A stretch of 64,000 nt of DNA from Gordonia zhenghanii (lineage in GTDB: Bacteria > Actinomycetota > Actinomycetes > Mycobacteriales > Mycobacteriaceae): contig NZ_JAKKOQ010000012.1 in the NCBI RefSeq assembly GCF_021738965.1, positions 62,001 through 126,000 of the forward strand, given 5' to 3'. Positions 25,151 through 34,730 of this stretch are shown in pieces. How positions within the stretch are numbered: position 1 is the stretch's first letter; every line of letters starts with the position of its first letter. Both the position numbers and the translations under genes were made by a program. The notes below the pieces were generated by a model. The model saw only the letters and a list, made by a program, of their open reading frames with translations, did no database searches and was not told the DNA's origin.

Positions 25151-26758
25151 ATGTCGGTGCTGGATGACAAGATGGAAGCCGTGACCGAGTTGGGAGACGA
25201 CGCGACCGAGGATCGTGCAGGCGGGTATGGCCCGTTCGCGTATCTCGCGACACCGAACGCGCAGCTGTACCGCCGCGTCATGAAAGCGCTCATGGCGGAG
25301 AAAGAACGCTTCACTGTCCACGTCCGTCCGGACGACATCGCTATGGCGCTCGCTGCCGACGGTGGCGAGCGAGTCACCGACGACGAGGTCGGCGAGGCGC
25401 TGGCGCGACTCGCGCAACCGTCGTGGGGCAACGTGCTCACCTTCGCCGACTCGAGCCGAGTCACGGCACTCGCTGATTTCTATCGCCGCCGGATGCTCTA
25501 TCAGTTGTCCAGGGAAGGCGAAGCCGCCGAACGTGCGCTCGCCCAGTACGACGCCGCGCTCGGTTCGCGTGGCGCACTCCAGTCCGTCGCCTTGGAGGAC
25601 ATCGTCGTCCTCCTCACCGCATTGCGAGACACCGTGCGCCGTCACGCAGACGGCGTCGAAGTGGACACTGCCGTCACCCATCAGAACCAGTTGAGCCTGC
25701 GGGCGCGGTTCGTTGAACTCGCCGAGAACGCCGTCGCGTTCATGGGTTCCGTCCAGCGTGCCATCGACCTGCACGACGCCGACGTCGACGCGTTCCTCGC
25801 CTACAAGGAACAGCTCATCGAGTACCTTGAGCGGTTCATCGGAGACCTGTTGACTCGTGGGGCCGCCATCACGGCACTCCTTACCGAGATTCCCTTAGAT
25901 GGAGTGGTGTTCCTCGTCGACACGGCTGCCCGGCGGGAATCGCTCGACGCAGCACCGGGCGAAGCGGATGCGGCGTTCAAACAGGCACGCGACCGGTGGG
26001 TGCGTCAGTGGTCTGGGCTCACGGACTGGTTCATCAGCACCAGGGAGCGGGAGAGCGAAGCGCGGCTCCTACGGTCCCGAGCCCGGGCCGCGATTCCGGC
26101 ACTGCTCGCCGTCGTTCGCACCCTGAACGAGCACGCGAGCGGTCGAACCGATCGCACCAATGACTTCCTCACACTCGCGCGCTGGTTCGCTGCCCTGCCC
26201 AGCGACGGCGACCGCCACCGGCTGTGGCGGTCGGCATTCGGTCTGAGCCCGGTACGGCACCTCTCGGTCACCTCGGCGACGGAGAGCGCTTGGGATGACG
26301 CCGATCTCGGTAGCACCACCTCGTGGGCCGACGCGCCCGCGCTGGAAATCAGTCCGCAGTTGCGCCGTAGCGGTTCGTACGAGCGTCGCGGCCGGGCATC
26401 GCGTGTCACCGACCGGTCGGCGGCGAAGAAGATGCTTGCCGATCAGGCCCGCGCGCAAGCCGAGCAGACCGCGCAGGCCCGGCGGCGGATCCTCACCAAC
26501 GGCCCGCAGCCGTTGTCGGCGTTCGGTGAACTCGACACCGACGCGTTCGGCCTGTTCCTCGGGCTACTCGGCGACGGGCTCGCTGCGATGGGCCCACGCG
26601 CCGACACTGCTCAGATCGCCACATCCGACGGTGAGCTGACCGTGACGCTGCACCGTATCGAGGGCACGCGAGAGATGACCATCTCGACACCTGACGGCGA
26701 CCTGACCGGACCCGATCACCTTGTCGACATCGCCCCCGCGGCCGGAGTCCGGATATGA
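25151..26758 (+). CDS. jetA: Wadjet defence protein JetA (TIGR02677 family)
   Basis: 535 residues from ATG 25151; GTG 25181 is an alternative that leaves 18 residues before the conserved FAYLATPNAQLYRRVMKALMAEKERF. Helical throughout, with an N-terminal winged-helix-like part and a long coiled middle (LSLRARFVELAENAVAFMGSVQRAIDLHDADVD); a kleisin-type subunit by analogy with MukF/MksF. In type I Wadjet, JetA, JetB and JetC form an SMC-like complex that recognises circular plasmids by loop extrusion. The stop overlaps jetB by four bases (ATGA). One rare TTA leucine codon at 25895. Confidence 0.93.
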   Translation: MSVLDDKMEAVTELGDDATEDRAGGYGPFAYLATPNAQLYRRVMKALMAEKERFTVHVRPDDIAMALAADGGERVTDDEVGEALARLAQPSWGNVLTFADSSRVTALADFYRRRMLYQLSREGEAAERALAQYDAALGSRGALQSVALEDIVVLLTALRDTVRRHADGVEVDTAVTHQNQLSLRARFVELAENAVAFMGSVQRAIDLHDADVDAFLAYKEQLIEYLERFIGDLLTRGAAITALLTEIPLDGVVFLVDTAARRESLDAAPGEADAAFKQARDRWVRQWSGLTDWFISTRERESEARLLRSRARAAIPALLAVVRTLNEHASGRTDRTNDFLTLARWFAALPSDGDRHRLWRSAFGLSPVRHLSVTSATESAWDDADLGSTTSWADAPALEISPQLRRSGSYERRGRASRVTDRSAAKKMLADQARAQAEQTAQARRRILTNGPQPLSAFGELDTDAFGLFLGLLGDGLAAMGPRADTAQIATSDGELTVTLHRIEGTREMTISTPDGDLTGPDHLVDIAPAAGVRI

Positions 26759-28002
26759 CACGCTTCGCGACGGGTGCGGCCATCACCGACGCATTGGCGG
26801 CACGGGACGCTCACGACCGGGTCCGCGTCGTCCGGGCTCTGCTCATGCGACCGGTCCTCAGCGTGGACGGCGACACCGACCTCTTTCGCGCCGCCCGCCG
26901 ACACTCCGACGAACTGCGCGCGTGGTTCGACCGCGAGACCGGGTGGCGACTCGTAGTCGGGTCCCAGACAGTGCGTCTGATGACTTCGTACGTACCGAGC
27001 GGACCGACTGCGGAGACGGTCGCAGCACGTCATGCGGCGAGAGGAAGGCGGAGCGATCCGCCCTTCACACGTCGTCGTTACGTACTGCTCTGCCTGCTTC
27101 TAGCGGTTCTCGAACGTGCCGACCCACAAGTGGCGCTCGGCCAACTCGCCGACGAGGTAGTGCTCGCTGCCCGACAGCCCGGACTCGAGGCCGTTGAGTT
27201 CACGCTCGGTCGGCGCGACGAACGATCGGACATGGTGGCAGCGATCCGACTCCTTCTCGGATACGGCGTTCTCATGCGAGTCGCAGGCGATGAGGACTCG
27301 TATGTGTCAGCCGACGGCGACGCGCTCTACGACATAGACCGGCGCGTCTTGTCGACGATCCTGTCCACCGTGCACGCACCGGGGATCGTCGCCGGGAGTC
27401 TCGGTGATACTCCTGAGATAGGCGACATCGAAGAGGCGCTGCACCGGCCGCCGCCCATCTACACAGACGGCGAGACTAACCGGCAGTTACGCCATCGAGT
27501 GTCCCGGCGACTGCTGTGCGATCCGGTCGTCTACTACGACGAGTTGCCGGAGGCCGAACGGAACTACCTGGTCAGTCAACGGGTGCCGTTGACACGGAGA
27601 CTCGCGGAGGGTGCCGGACTCGTTCCGGAACTGCGGGCCGAAGGCATCGCACTGGCCGATCCCGACGACGCCCTCACCGACGTGCGCATGCCCGATCAGG
27701 GCACGGACGGGCACGCGACCTTGTTGCTCGCCGAGTATCTCACCGCGACCGGCCGAGCGACTGTCGGAGATCTGCGCGGACAGGTCCGGGCGCTCGCCGC
27801 GACCTACCATGCTTACTGGCGCAAGACGGTTCGCGAGGTGGGCGCCGAGAACCCGTTGGTCGACGAAGCGCTCAATCGGCTCGTCGGACTCGGTCTGGTG
27901 CGATGTGTCGGAACAGGAACGGACGCTGTCGTGACACCGCTGCCTGCCCTCCACCGGTTCGCAGTAGCGTCGCCCGTCATTCGTGGACGGGAGGCACGAT
28001 GA
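26755..28002 (+). CDS. jetB: Wadjet defence protein JetB (TIGR02678 family)
   Basis: 415 residues, ATG within the jetA stop. Helical and winged-helix-like, with RRRYVLLCLLLAVLERADPQVALGQLADEV and the C-terminal ETVREVGAENPLVDEALNRL-like segment typical of TIGR02678. Corresponds to the MukE/MksE (KITE) subunit. Coupled to jetC by ATGA. A TTA codon is at 27487. Confidence 0.92.
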   Translation: MTRFATGAAITDALAARDAHDRVRVVRALLMRPVLSVDGDTDLFRAARRHSDELRAWFDRETGWRLVVGSQTVRLMTSYVPSGPTAETVAARHAARGRRSDPPFTRRRYVLLCLLLAVLERADPQVALGQLADEVVLAARQPGLEAVEFTLGRRDERSDMVAAIRLLLGYGVLMRVAGDEDSYVSADGDALYDIDRRVLSTILSTVHAPGIVAGSLGDTPEIGDIEEALHRPPPIYTDGETNRQLRHRVSRRLLCDPVVYYDELPEAERNYLVSQRVPLTRRLAEGAGLVPELRAEGIALADPDDALTDVRMPDQGTDGHATLLLAEYLTATGRATVGDLRGQVRALAATYHAYWRKTVREVGAENPLVDEALNRLVGLGLVRCVGTGTDAVVTPLPALHRFAVASPVIRGREAR

Positions 28003-31000
28003 CTGACTCGCCTGGGCTACCTACACCGACTACCCGTCGATGGACTCCGCTACGTCTGGGTCTGGTCGACCTGTTCTACTACGACGACGAACAGTTCTGG
28101 TTTCACGATGGCCGTCTGCTGCTGCGCGGAAACAACGGCACCGGCAAGTCGAAGGTACTTGCGTTGACCTTGCCGTTCTTGCTCGACGGGTCGACCCGAG
28201 CCCACCGGGTGGAGCCCGACGCCGACCCGAAGAAGACCATGGAGTGGAACCTGCTCCTCGCCGGTACCCACCCGAATTCCGAACGCACCGGATACTCGTG
28301 GGCGGAGTTCGGGCGCGTCGACGACGACGGACGACCGTGCTATACGACCATCGGCATCGGACTCAAGGCCGCCACCGGTCGGGGGATCGTGAAGAGTTGG
28401 TTCTTCGTCAGCGATCGCCGTGTCGGCGACCTGCGGCTGCTCGACGAGCAGCGGATCGTCGTCACTCAGGAACGTCTCCGCGACGAACTCGAGACGACCG
28501 GTGCCGGCCAGGTGTACACGACGCAGGAGCAGTATCGGCGGGCCGTCGACGAGGCCATGTTCGGGCTCGGCCCGGAACGATACGGTGCGCTCATCGACCT
28601 GTTGATCCAACTGCGGCAGCCGCAGTTGTCTAAACGGCCGGACGAGAAAGCTCTGTCGGCAGCTCTGACCGAAGCTCTCGGACCGCCCGACCAGGCACTG
28701 GTCGCTGATGTCGCCGAATCGTTCCGGTCCCTCGACGAGGAACGCGAAGGCGTCGCGGCGGCCACAGAGACGCTGCACGCCGCTCAAGCATTCCTCCGCC
28801 ACTACCGCATGTACGCCCAGGTCGCGGTACGTCGCCACACGTCGGCGGTCCGCCAGGCGAACTCCGGGTTCGAGTGGGCGGGTCGGGACCTCAGCGCAGC
28901 GCAGGAGCAGCTCGGCGAGTCGATGGCCCGCGAAGAGACACTCGCTCTGGCGCACGAGCAGACCAGAGAACAGATGCACGTCCTGGAAGGACAGGACAAG
29001 GCCCTGCGCAGTGGTCCCCAGATGCGCGACGCTGACCGTCTCGACCAGCTATCCGGGGACGCAGCGGCTGCCGAAGGGCGCGCTGTCGACGCCGAAGCGG
29101 AGGCCGTACGGGCCGCAGACCGCGCCCGCGTCGACGCCGATGGGGAGACGGCCGAGGCAGATCGTCACGCCACAGCTGTAGACGCCCTGGGCCGGTACGA
29201 GACGCGCGCGGTCGCGGTCTCGGCGCAGGCCGGCCTCGCCGCCGATCACCCGGACATCGCCTACGACCAGGCAGCCGCCGAGCGCGCGTTGAAACGACGC
29301 AGTGAGCAGATCCGTCATGTACGTGCATTGGTCGCCGACCAGACGGAACACCTGCAGCAGGCAGAGTCGGCGCGTCGCGCGCTCGACGCGGCAGAGGGCG
29401 ACGAGACGGGGCGCGCCGAGGGGCTCGTCGGCGCCCGCGACGCAGTCGACGAGGCGGTCGACGGCTATCGCAGCGCGGTCCGCGCGTACCTCAGCGGACT
29501 GGACGCGATCGTCCTACCCGACAACGTCGTCGACCGGGCGCAGGCGTGGGCGCGAACCATGTCGGGCGCTTCGCCGGTACGGGCCGCGACCGACGAGGCG
29601 GCAGCCGCAGTGTCTGCCGACATCCACCGGGAGATCGCGGACGCCGAAACCGTGGCCAGCACTGCAAGCCGCGAGCGCGACGAGATCACCGCTCGGATCG
29701 CTGAACATGAATCAGGGCGTGACGTGGAGCCCGCTCGCCCGCCCGGTCGCGACCCGGACGCTCGGCGGGACCGCCGTGGTGCGCCGTTGTGGCGTCTTGT
29801 CGGTTTCACACGGGGAATCTCGGATGCCGAGCAAGCCGCGGCCGAAGCCGCACTCGAGTCGGCCGGACTGCTCGACGCCTGGGTGTTCCCCGACGGAACC
29901 GTGCAGGCGGGCGGTGACGTGGTCCTCGGCCCGATAGGCGGTGAGGTCGTCCCGGCGCTCGCCGACATCCTGGAACCAGAAACAGAACCCGAGTCAGGTG
30001 TCGAACCATCCGTCATACGTGCCGTGCTCGGCCGGATCGGCTGGGGCGAGGAGTCAGATGCCGCCCTGTGGGTCGACGGCGACGGGCGGTGGGGTGCCGG
30101 CCCGGCACGCGGTCAGTGGCGTAAATCGCGCGTCGAGTTCGTCGGCGCGATGGCCCGCGAGCAACGACGGCGCTCGGTGATCGCCGAACTGCAGGAACAG
30201 GTCGTCGATCTCGACGCGATCCTCAACGCCGCTGGCGAGCGGATTGCCGCAGCCACCCGTCGTATGGATCAGGTGGACGCTGAACGCGATGCCTACCCGG
30301 CGGTCCGCGAGCACGAACTGTCGGCCGTCCACGAACGGGTCGCCGCTGCAGAACGCGAGCTCGCCGGGGCGCGCGCGACAGCCGCTTACGCGCGCGAGCA
30401 CTGTGAACACGTCACTGCGGAGGTCGAACGAACGGGTGCTGAACTCGCAGGCCAGGCCGCAGACCTTGATCTCTCGACCCGGCCCGCGGACCTCGACGTC
30501 ACGGACGCAGCGGTGACCGAGTACGCGGTGCTGCTCTCGCAGGTGCGGTCGGCTGCGGAGGCTGTCTCCGACGCCGCGGTCCGCCGTGAGGATGCGGCCC
30601 GCCGCGCCGCGGAATCGGCGGACCTGGCGCGCGGCCGTGACGAGGAACGAGGTCGGCTTCGTGCCGACGCGGCCGGGCTGCGTTCCCGGTACGACGAACT
30701 GCACGCTACCGTCGGCGCGTCCGTCGCCGAACTCCAGGAGCGACTCGCCGCGGTCAAGGCCGCGATCGACACCCAAGCCGACGAACAGGACCGCATCGAA
30801 CGCCTTCGTCGGGACGAGGCGGCCGCGACTGGGACGCTGCGGCAGCGAGTCGCCGACCTGACCGAACGGCGAGAGGAGGCGGCGAGTGCGCGTGCCCGAA
30901 CGATCAGCGCGTTGCGCGAATTCACCATGACCGGCCTGCTGCGCGTCGCGGCTCCGGAGGTGACCCATCCGTCCCCCGACGCCGTCGACGAATGGACCCT

Positions 31001-32081
31001 GACAGCCGCGGTGTCCTTAGCTCGCACCGCCGAGCAGCAGCTGAGTTCTGTCGACGAGTCCGATGAGGCGTGGAACCGCTCCCAGCAGCGGATCTCCGGC
31101 GCGTGGACCGAACTGACGACGCAGATGAGCAAGCTCGGTCACCAGGCATCACTCGAGACGCGAGGCGACGTCATGCTCGCTCGCGTCCGTTACCTGCACG
31201 ACGAGGTCGACGTCGACGTTCTCACCAAGCAGTTGACGGCCGACGTCGAGAGCCGCGAGCGCATCCTCAGTGCGCGTGAGCGCGCGATCCTGGAGAACAG
31301 CCTCGTCAATGAGGCGGCCGCGCATCTGCATGATCTGCTGAGCACCGCAGACGAGCAGATCGAGGGGATGAACCGAGAGCTTGCCGCGCGGCGCACGTCG
31401 ACGGGGATGCAGTTACGGGTCCGGTGGCGCGAGCGGGCTGACGGGCCGGCGGGACTGGCCGCGGCCCGCGCGGTCCTGAGTAGATCGGATGCGACCTGGA
31501 CGCAGGAGGATCGTGCAGCGGTCGGGGAGTTCCTCCAGTCGAGGATCGGCGAGATCCGAGAGGCCGATCCAGAAGGCGGCTGGCAGAGGCACCTGCAGCA
31601 GGCGCTGGACTACCGGCAGTGGCATGTCTTCGCGATCGACCGTTATCAGAACGGGCAGTGGAGGTCGGCGTCCGGGCCGGCGTCCGGCGGGGAACGAGCA
31701 CTGGCTGTATCGATTCCACTGTTCGCGGCGGCATCCGCGCATTACAACTCGGCCGCCCCGACGGCACCGCGACTCATCTTGCTCGACGAAGCGTTCGCGG
31801 GAGTCGACGACGACTCGCGCGCGAAGTCGTTGGGTCTCCTCGCGACATTCGATCTCGACGTCGTGATGACGAGCGAACGCGAGTGGGGCTGTTATCCGCA
31901 GGTGCCAGGGCTGGCCATCGCCCAGCTGTCCCGAATGGACGGCGTCGACGCAGTCGGGGTCACCCGGTGGCGGTGGGACGGGACCACCCGCGAGCGTGAC
32001 GTCGACGTGCCGCTGGTTGCGACCGCGCGCGGCACATCGACCGGTGATCCGGACACCGACCAAGACACTCTGTTCGGATGA
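27999..32081 (+). CDS. jetC: Wadjet SMC-like ATPase JetC (TIGR02680 family)
   Basis: 1360 residues, the usual size for the MukB-like subunit. Walker A GNNGTGKS at 44-51. Two long coiled-coil arms rich in Ala, Glu and Arg (about 230-590 and 750-1080) flank a hinge region near 600-740 (GRDPDARRDRRGAPLWRLVGF...WVFPDGT). The head closes with signature ASGGER near 1228 and Walker B LILLDEAFAGVDD near 1262. The ATPase drives DNA loop extrusion. Frame is intact, without damage. TTA codons at 31017 and 31412. Confidence 0.96.
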   Translation: MTDSPGLPTPTTRRWTPLRLGLVDLFYYDDEQFWFHDGRLLLRGNNGTGKSKVLALTLPFLLDGSTRAHRVEPDADPKKTMEWNLLLAGTHPNSERTGYSWAEFGRVDDDGRPCYTTIGIGLKAATGRGIVKSWFFVSDRRVGDLRLLDEQRIVVTQERLRDELETTGAGQVYTTQEQYRRAVDEAMFGLGPERYGALIDLLIQLRQPQLSKRPDEKALSAALTEALGPPDQALVADVAESFRSLDEEREGVAAATETLHAAQAFLRHYRMYAQVAVRRHTSAVRQANSGFEWAGRDLSAAQEQLGESMAREETLALAHEQTREQMHVLEGQDKALRSGPQMRDADRLDQLSGDAAAAEGRAVDAEAEAVRAADRARVDADGETAEADRHATAVDALGRYETRAVAVSAQAGLAADHPDIAYDQAAAERALKRRSEQIRHVRALVADQTEHLQQAESARRALDAAEGDETGRAEGLVGARDAVDEAVDGYRSAVRAYLSGLDAIVLPDNVVDRAQAWARTMSGASPVRAATDEAAAAVSADIHREIADAETVASTASRERDEITARIAEHESGRDVEPARPPGRDPDARRDRRGAPLWRLVGFTRGISDAEQAAAEAALESAGLLDAWVFPDGTVQAGGDVVLGPIGGEVVPALADILEPETEPESGVEPSVIRAVLGRIGWGEESDAALWVDGDGRWGAGPARGQWRKSRVEFVGAMAREQRRRSVIAELQEQVVDLDAILNAAGERIAAATRRMDQVDAERDAYPAVREHELSAVHERVAAAERELAGARATAAYAREHCEHVTAEVERTGAELAGQAADLDLSTRPADLDVTDAAVTEYAVLLSQVRSAAEAVSDAAVRREDAARRAAESADLARGRDEERGRLRADAAGLRSRYDELHATVGASVAELQERLAAVKAAIDTQADEQDRIERLRRDEAAATGTLRQRVADLTERREEAASARARTISALREFTMTGLLRVAAPEVTHPSPDAVDEWTLTAAVSLARTAEQQLSSVDESDEAWNRSQQRISGAWTELTTQMSKLGHQASLETRGDVMLARVRYLHDEVDVDVLTKQLTADVESRERILSARERAILENSLVNEAAAHLHDLLSTADEQIEGMNRELAARRTSTGMQLRVRWRERADGPAGLAAARAVLSRSDATWTQEDRAAVGEFLQSRIGEIREADPEGGWQRHLQQALDYRQWHVFAIDRYQNGQWRSASGPASGGERALAVSIPLFAAASAHYNSAAPTAPRLILLDEAFAGVDDDSRAKSLGLLATFDLDVVMTSEREWGCYPQVPGLAIAQLSRMDGVDAVGVTRWRWDGTTRERDVDVPLVATARGTSTGDPDTDQDTLFG

Positions 32082-32088
32082 GGACATA

Positions 32089-33396
32089 GTGACCGGGGAC
32101 CGACGTGCGCTCGATCGACTGATCGGGGGTCCCGAGACCGCATGGTTGGTAGAGCGAGTCCGCGGGCGAATCCTCGCCGCAGGCGAGCGGCCACTGGACG
32201 GGACCGTCGTACTCGCTGATCCGACCGCGGAACAGCGAACGGCCGTTGCACGGCTCGTTGGACGGCCTCGTCGGTCGGGTAGGACGTTACGGGTCGACCT
32301 CGCAGCGGTGGAGGAGATCCTGCGGCGCGGTCCGTGGCCTGCCGGGCTCGCCGATGCGGTCGAGACAATCAGCGGGTCGGTCGTCGACCGTGCGGCGATC
32401 CGTAGCCGAGATGCCCAGGCGTGGGCAGCGGTGCGTGATCGCATGGCACCCGCGCTCGCGAAGAATCCGGAGGTCGGCGACTGGTGGGAGACGTGGTGCG
32501 CGACAGGCAACCTCAAGCGCGCTGCTCGGTCGGAGAACCGACGAACGGGATCGACGGATGCGTATGCGTCGGGTGCATTGTTGGTCGACGCGGTCGTCCG
32601 AGTGCTCGACGTGCTGCCGGCGAGCGGTGAACCGCTGGCGGTGATCGCCCGGCGTGCCGTCGGTGATGCGCACGGATTGGACGCGACGCGTCCGCTCGGT
32701 CGCTTCGCCGTCGCTGCGGTCGGCGCAGTGTTCGGAGGCGACGCCGATCGATCGGCGCGCGAAGTGTGGGCAGCGGCGGGCGTGGTGCAATCGGCCCTCG
32801 CTTCGACCGTGCTGTGCCTGGGCGTGTCCGGTGCGCCCCGACCGGCGACCGGTGTCGCAGCATCGACGGCTGCGTCGTTGACGGCGATGAAGTCGGCGCG
32901 GACCGCGACCGTGCTCACCCTGGAACAGATCCGGTCGGGAGGGATCGCGGTCGCTGCGCCCGATGACGTGGTGCACGTGTGCGAGAACCCGGCCGTCGTC
33001 GAGGTCGTCGCCGACGTGTGGAGGCTGCGCGCGACGGGGACTGATCCGCTGCTCGTATGCACGTCGGGGCAGCCGTCTGCGGCCGTCGTCGACCTCCTGA
33101 CGACCCTCGCCACGAGCGGTGCGCAGGTTCGCTACCACGGTGACTTCGACTGGGCCGGACTTCACATCGCCCGCGCCGTGTATGCGAAGGTCGCATGGGA
33201 GCCGTGGCGGTTCGGTGCCGGCGACTACCGCGCCGCGGTCGAGGCCGACGATCGCCGTGTGCTGCGACTGTCCGGAGCACTCGTGGAATCGCCGTGGGAT
33301 CCGGAACTGGCATCGGCGATGGCCGAGAACGGCCTGGCCGTCGAAGAAGAGGCAGTGATCGGCGATCTCGTCGCCGATGTCCTCGGCACGGCCTGA
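32089..33396 (+). CDS. jetD: Wadjet nuclease subunit JetD (TIGR02679 family, DUF2399)
   Basis: 435 residues from GTG 32089, 7 bases after jetC. The C-terminal DUF2399 domain is a Toprim fold related to topoisomerase VI: metal-site glutamate E299 in VCENPAVVE and the DxD pair D352/D354 in YHGDFDWAGL are intact. The N-terminal half is a helical arm domain. JetD cuts the plasmid trapped by JetABC. With all four genes complete the system should be functional. TTA codon at 32287. Confidence 0.94.
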   Translation: MTGDRRALDRLIGGPETAWLVERVRGRILAAGERPLDGTVVLADPTAEQRTAVARLVGRPRRSGRTLRVDLAAVEEILRRGPWPAGLADAVETISGSVVDRAAIRSRDAQAWAAVRDRMAPALAKNPEVGDWWETWCATGNLKRAARSENRRTGSTDAYASGALLVDAVVRVLDVLPASGEPLAVIARRAVGDAHGLDATRPLGRFAVAAVGAVFGGDADRSAREVWAAAGVVQSALASTVLCLGVSGAPRPATGVAASTAASLTAMKSARTATVLTLEQIRSGGIAVAAPDDVVHVCENPAVVEVVADVWRLRATGTDPLLVCTSGQPSAAVVDLLTTLATSGAQVRYHGDFDWAGLHIARAVYAKVAWEPWRFGAGDYRAAVEADDRRVLRLSGALVESPWDPELASAMAENGLAVEEEAVIGDLVADVLGTA

Positions 33397-33439
33397 TTCG
33401 GACTTGTCCGCTTCGCCGGACGGCTCGGCGGGGTAGGTT

Positions 33440-34720
33440 GTGCGAGTGCGATCGCCGATTCCCGATTATCTCGCTGAAGCCCTGTCGTCCGTCGAGTCCG
33501 ATGAGTCCGGTGCGATGGCCGACTACATCCCCGAACTCGCAGCGGCGAATCCGGATCGTCTCGCGGTGGCGCTGTGCACCGAGGACGGTCGTCTGTACTC
33601 GCAGGGCGACGCCGACGTGGCGTTCAGCATCCAATCGATATCCAAGCCGTTCGTCTACGCACTCGCGCTCGCCGACAGCGGGTTCGACGAGGTCATGGCG
33701 AAGGTGAGTGTGGAGCCCAGCGGGGACGCGTTCAACGAGATCTCGTTCGAGGACGGCACCGGTCGGCCACTGAATCCGATGATCAACGCCGGGGCGATCA
33801 CGGCACACACGTTGGCGGGTCCGCGGGATGCGACCCCGACGGAGCGGACGTCCCGGATCATCGACGGACTAAGTGCCTTCGCCGGGCGACATCTGTCGGT
33901 CGACGAAGGCGTCTACGAGTCGGAGATCTCCACGGCGTACCGAAACCGCGCGTTGGCGAACATGTTGCGCGCCAACGACATCATCGATGGCGAGCCGTTG
34001 GACGCGGTCGTCGGATACACGCGACAGTGCGCGCTTCTGGTGACAGTCGAGGATCTGGCCCTCATGGCCGCCACGCTCGCGAACCGCGGCGTCAACCCGT
34101 TGACCGGCGCGCCCGTGGTGTCTGCGTTGGTCGTCCGCCAGGTGCTCAGCGTGATGGCCACCTGCGGCATGTACGACGGCGCCGGGCACTGGATGACGAA
34201 CGTCGGCATCCCGGCCAAGAGCGGTGTCGCAGGTGGGCTGATCGGGGCGCTGCCAGGTCAGGCAGGCATTGCGACGTTCTCCCCGCGACTGGATGAGCAC
34301 GGTAACAGCGTGCGCGGAGTGGACCTGTTCCGTCGGTTCACCTCAGAGATGGGGATGCATCTGATGGAGGTGCCCCCGCCCGGCCCGTCGGTGGTCCGAG
34401 GCCGTGAACTCGTGGGCACCGGAGACCAGGCCGTGCAGATCCTGTCGTTGCAGGGACGCATCCGGTTCGCGGGCGCCGAACGCGTACTGCGCGACCTCGA
34501 GAACGATCCGCTGACGCAGAAGCGGGTGGCGATCAGCCTCGAGCGTGTCGCGACGGTAGGTCCCGTCGCTCGCCGCATGCTTCTCGAAGCAGTCCGCCGA
34601 CTGACCCTCGACGGCCACGACGTCTACCTGATCGATCCCGACGGGGCGCTTCCCGATCCCGATCCGGGCGATGGAGGACGGGTGACGGTGGTCAGCGAGC
34701 GCCTCGGCATCACGGAATGA
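33440..34720 (+). CDS. glsA: Glutaminase with C-terminal STAS domain
   Basis: 426 residues from GTG (a second GTG is 6 bases on). Residues 1-310 are a serine-type glutaminase: SxxK pair S66/K69 in SIQSISKPF, NPMINAGAI, YRNRALANML, YTRQCALLV, and the SGVAGG loop. Residues 330-420 form a STAS domain (QILSLQGRIRFAGAERVLRDLE). It converts glutamine to glutamate and ammonia. The STAS fusion is common in actinobacteria. It follows jetD by 43 bases but is an ordinary metabolic gene. Confidence 0.94.
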   Translation: MRVRSPIPDYLAEALSSVESDESGAMADYIPELAAANPDRLAVALCTEDGRLYSQGDADVAFSIQSISKPFVYALALADSGFDEVMAKVSVEPSGDAFNEISFEDGTGRPLNPMINAGAITAHTLAGPRDATPTERTSRIIDGLSAFAGRHLSVDEGVYESEISTAYRNRALANMLRANDIIDGEPLDAVVGYTRQCALLVTVEDLALMAATLANRGVNPLTGAPVVSALVVRQVLSVMATCGMYDGAGHWMTNVGIPAKSGVAGGLIGALPGQAGIATFSPRLDEHGNSVRGVDLFRRFTSEMGMHLMEVPPPGPSVVRGRELVGTGDQAVQILSLQGRIRFAGAERVLRDLENDPLTQKRVAISLERVATVGPVARRMLLEAVRRLTLDGHDVYLIDPDGALPDPDPGDGGRVTVVSERLGITE

Positions 34721-34730
34721 CCGCGCTCGG

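Noticed and set aside
25107..33396. Integrated mobile element carrying the Wadjet genes
   Set aside because: No integrase, transposase, attachment duplication or flanking tRNA; the nearest tRNA is 2.2 kb away and intact.
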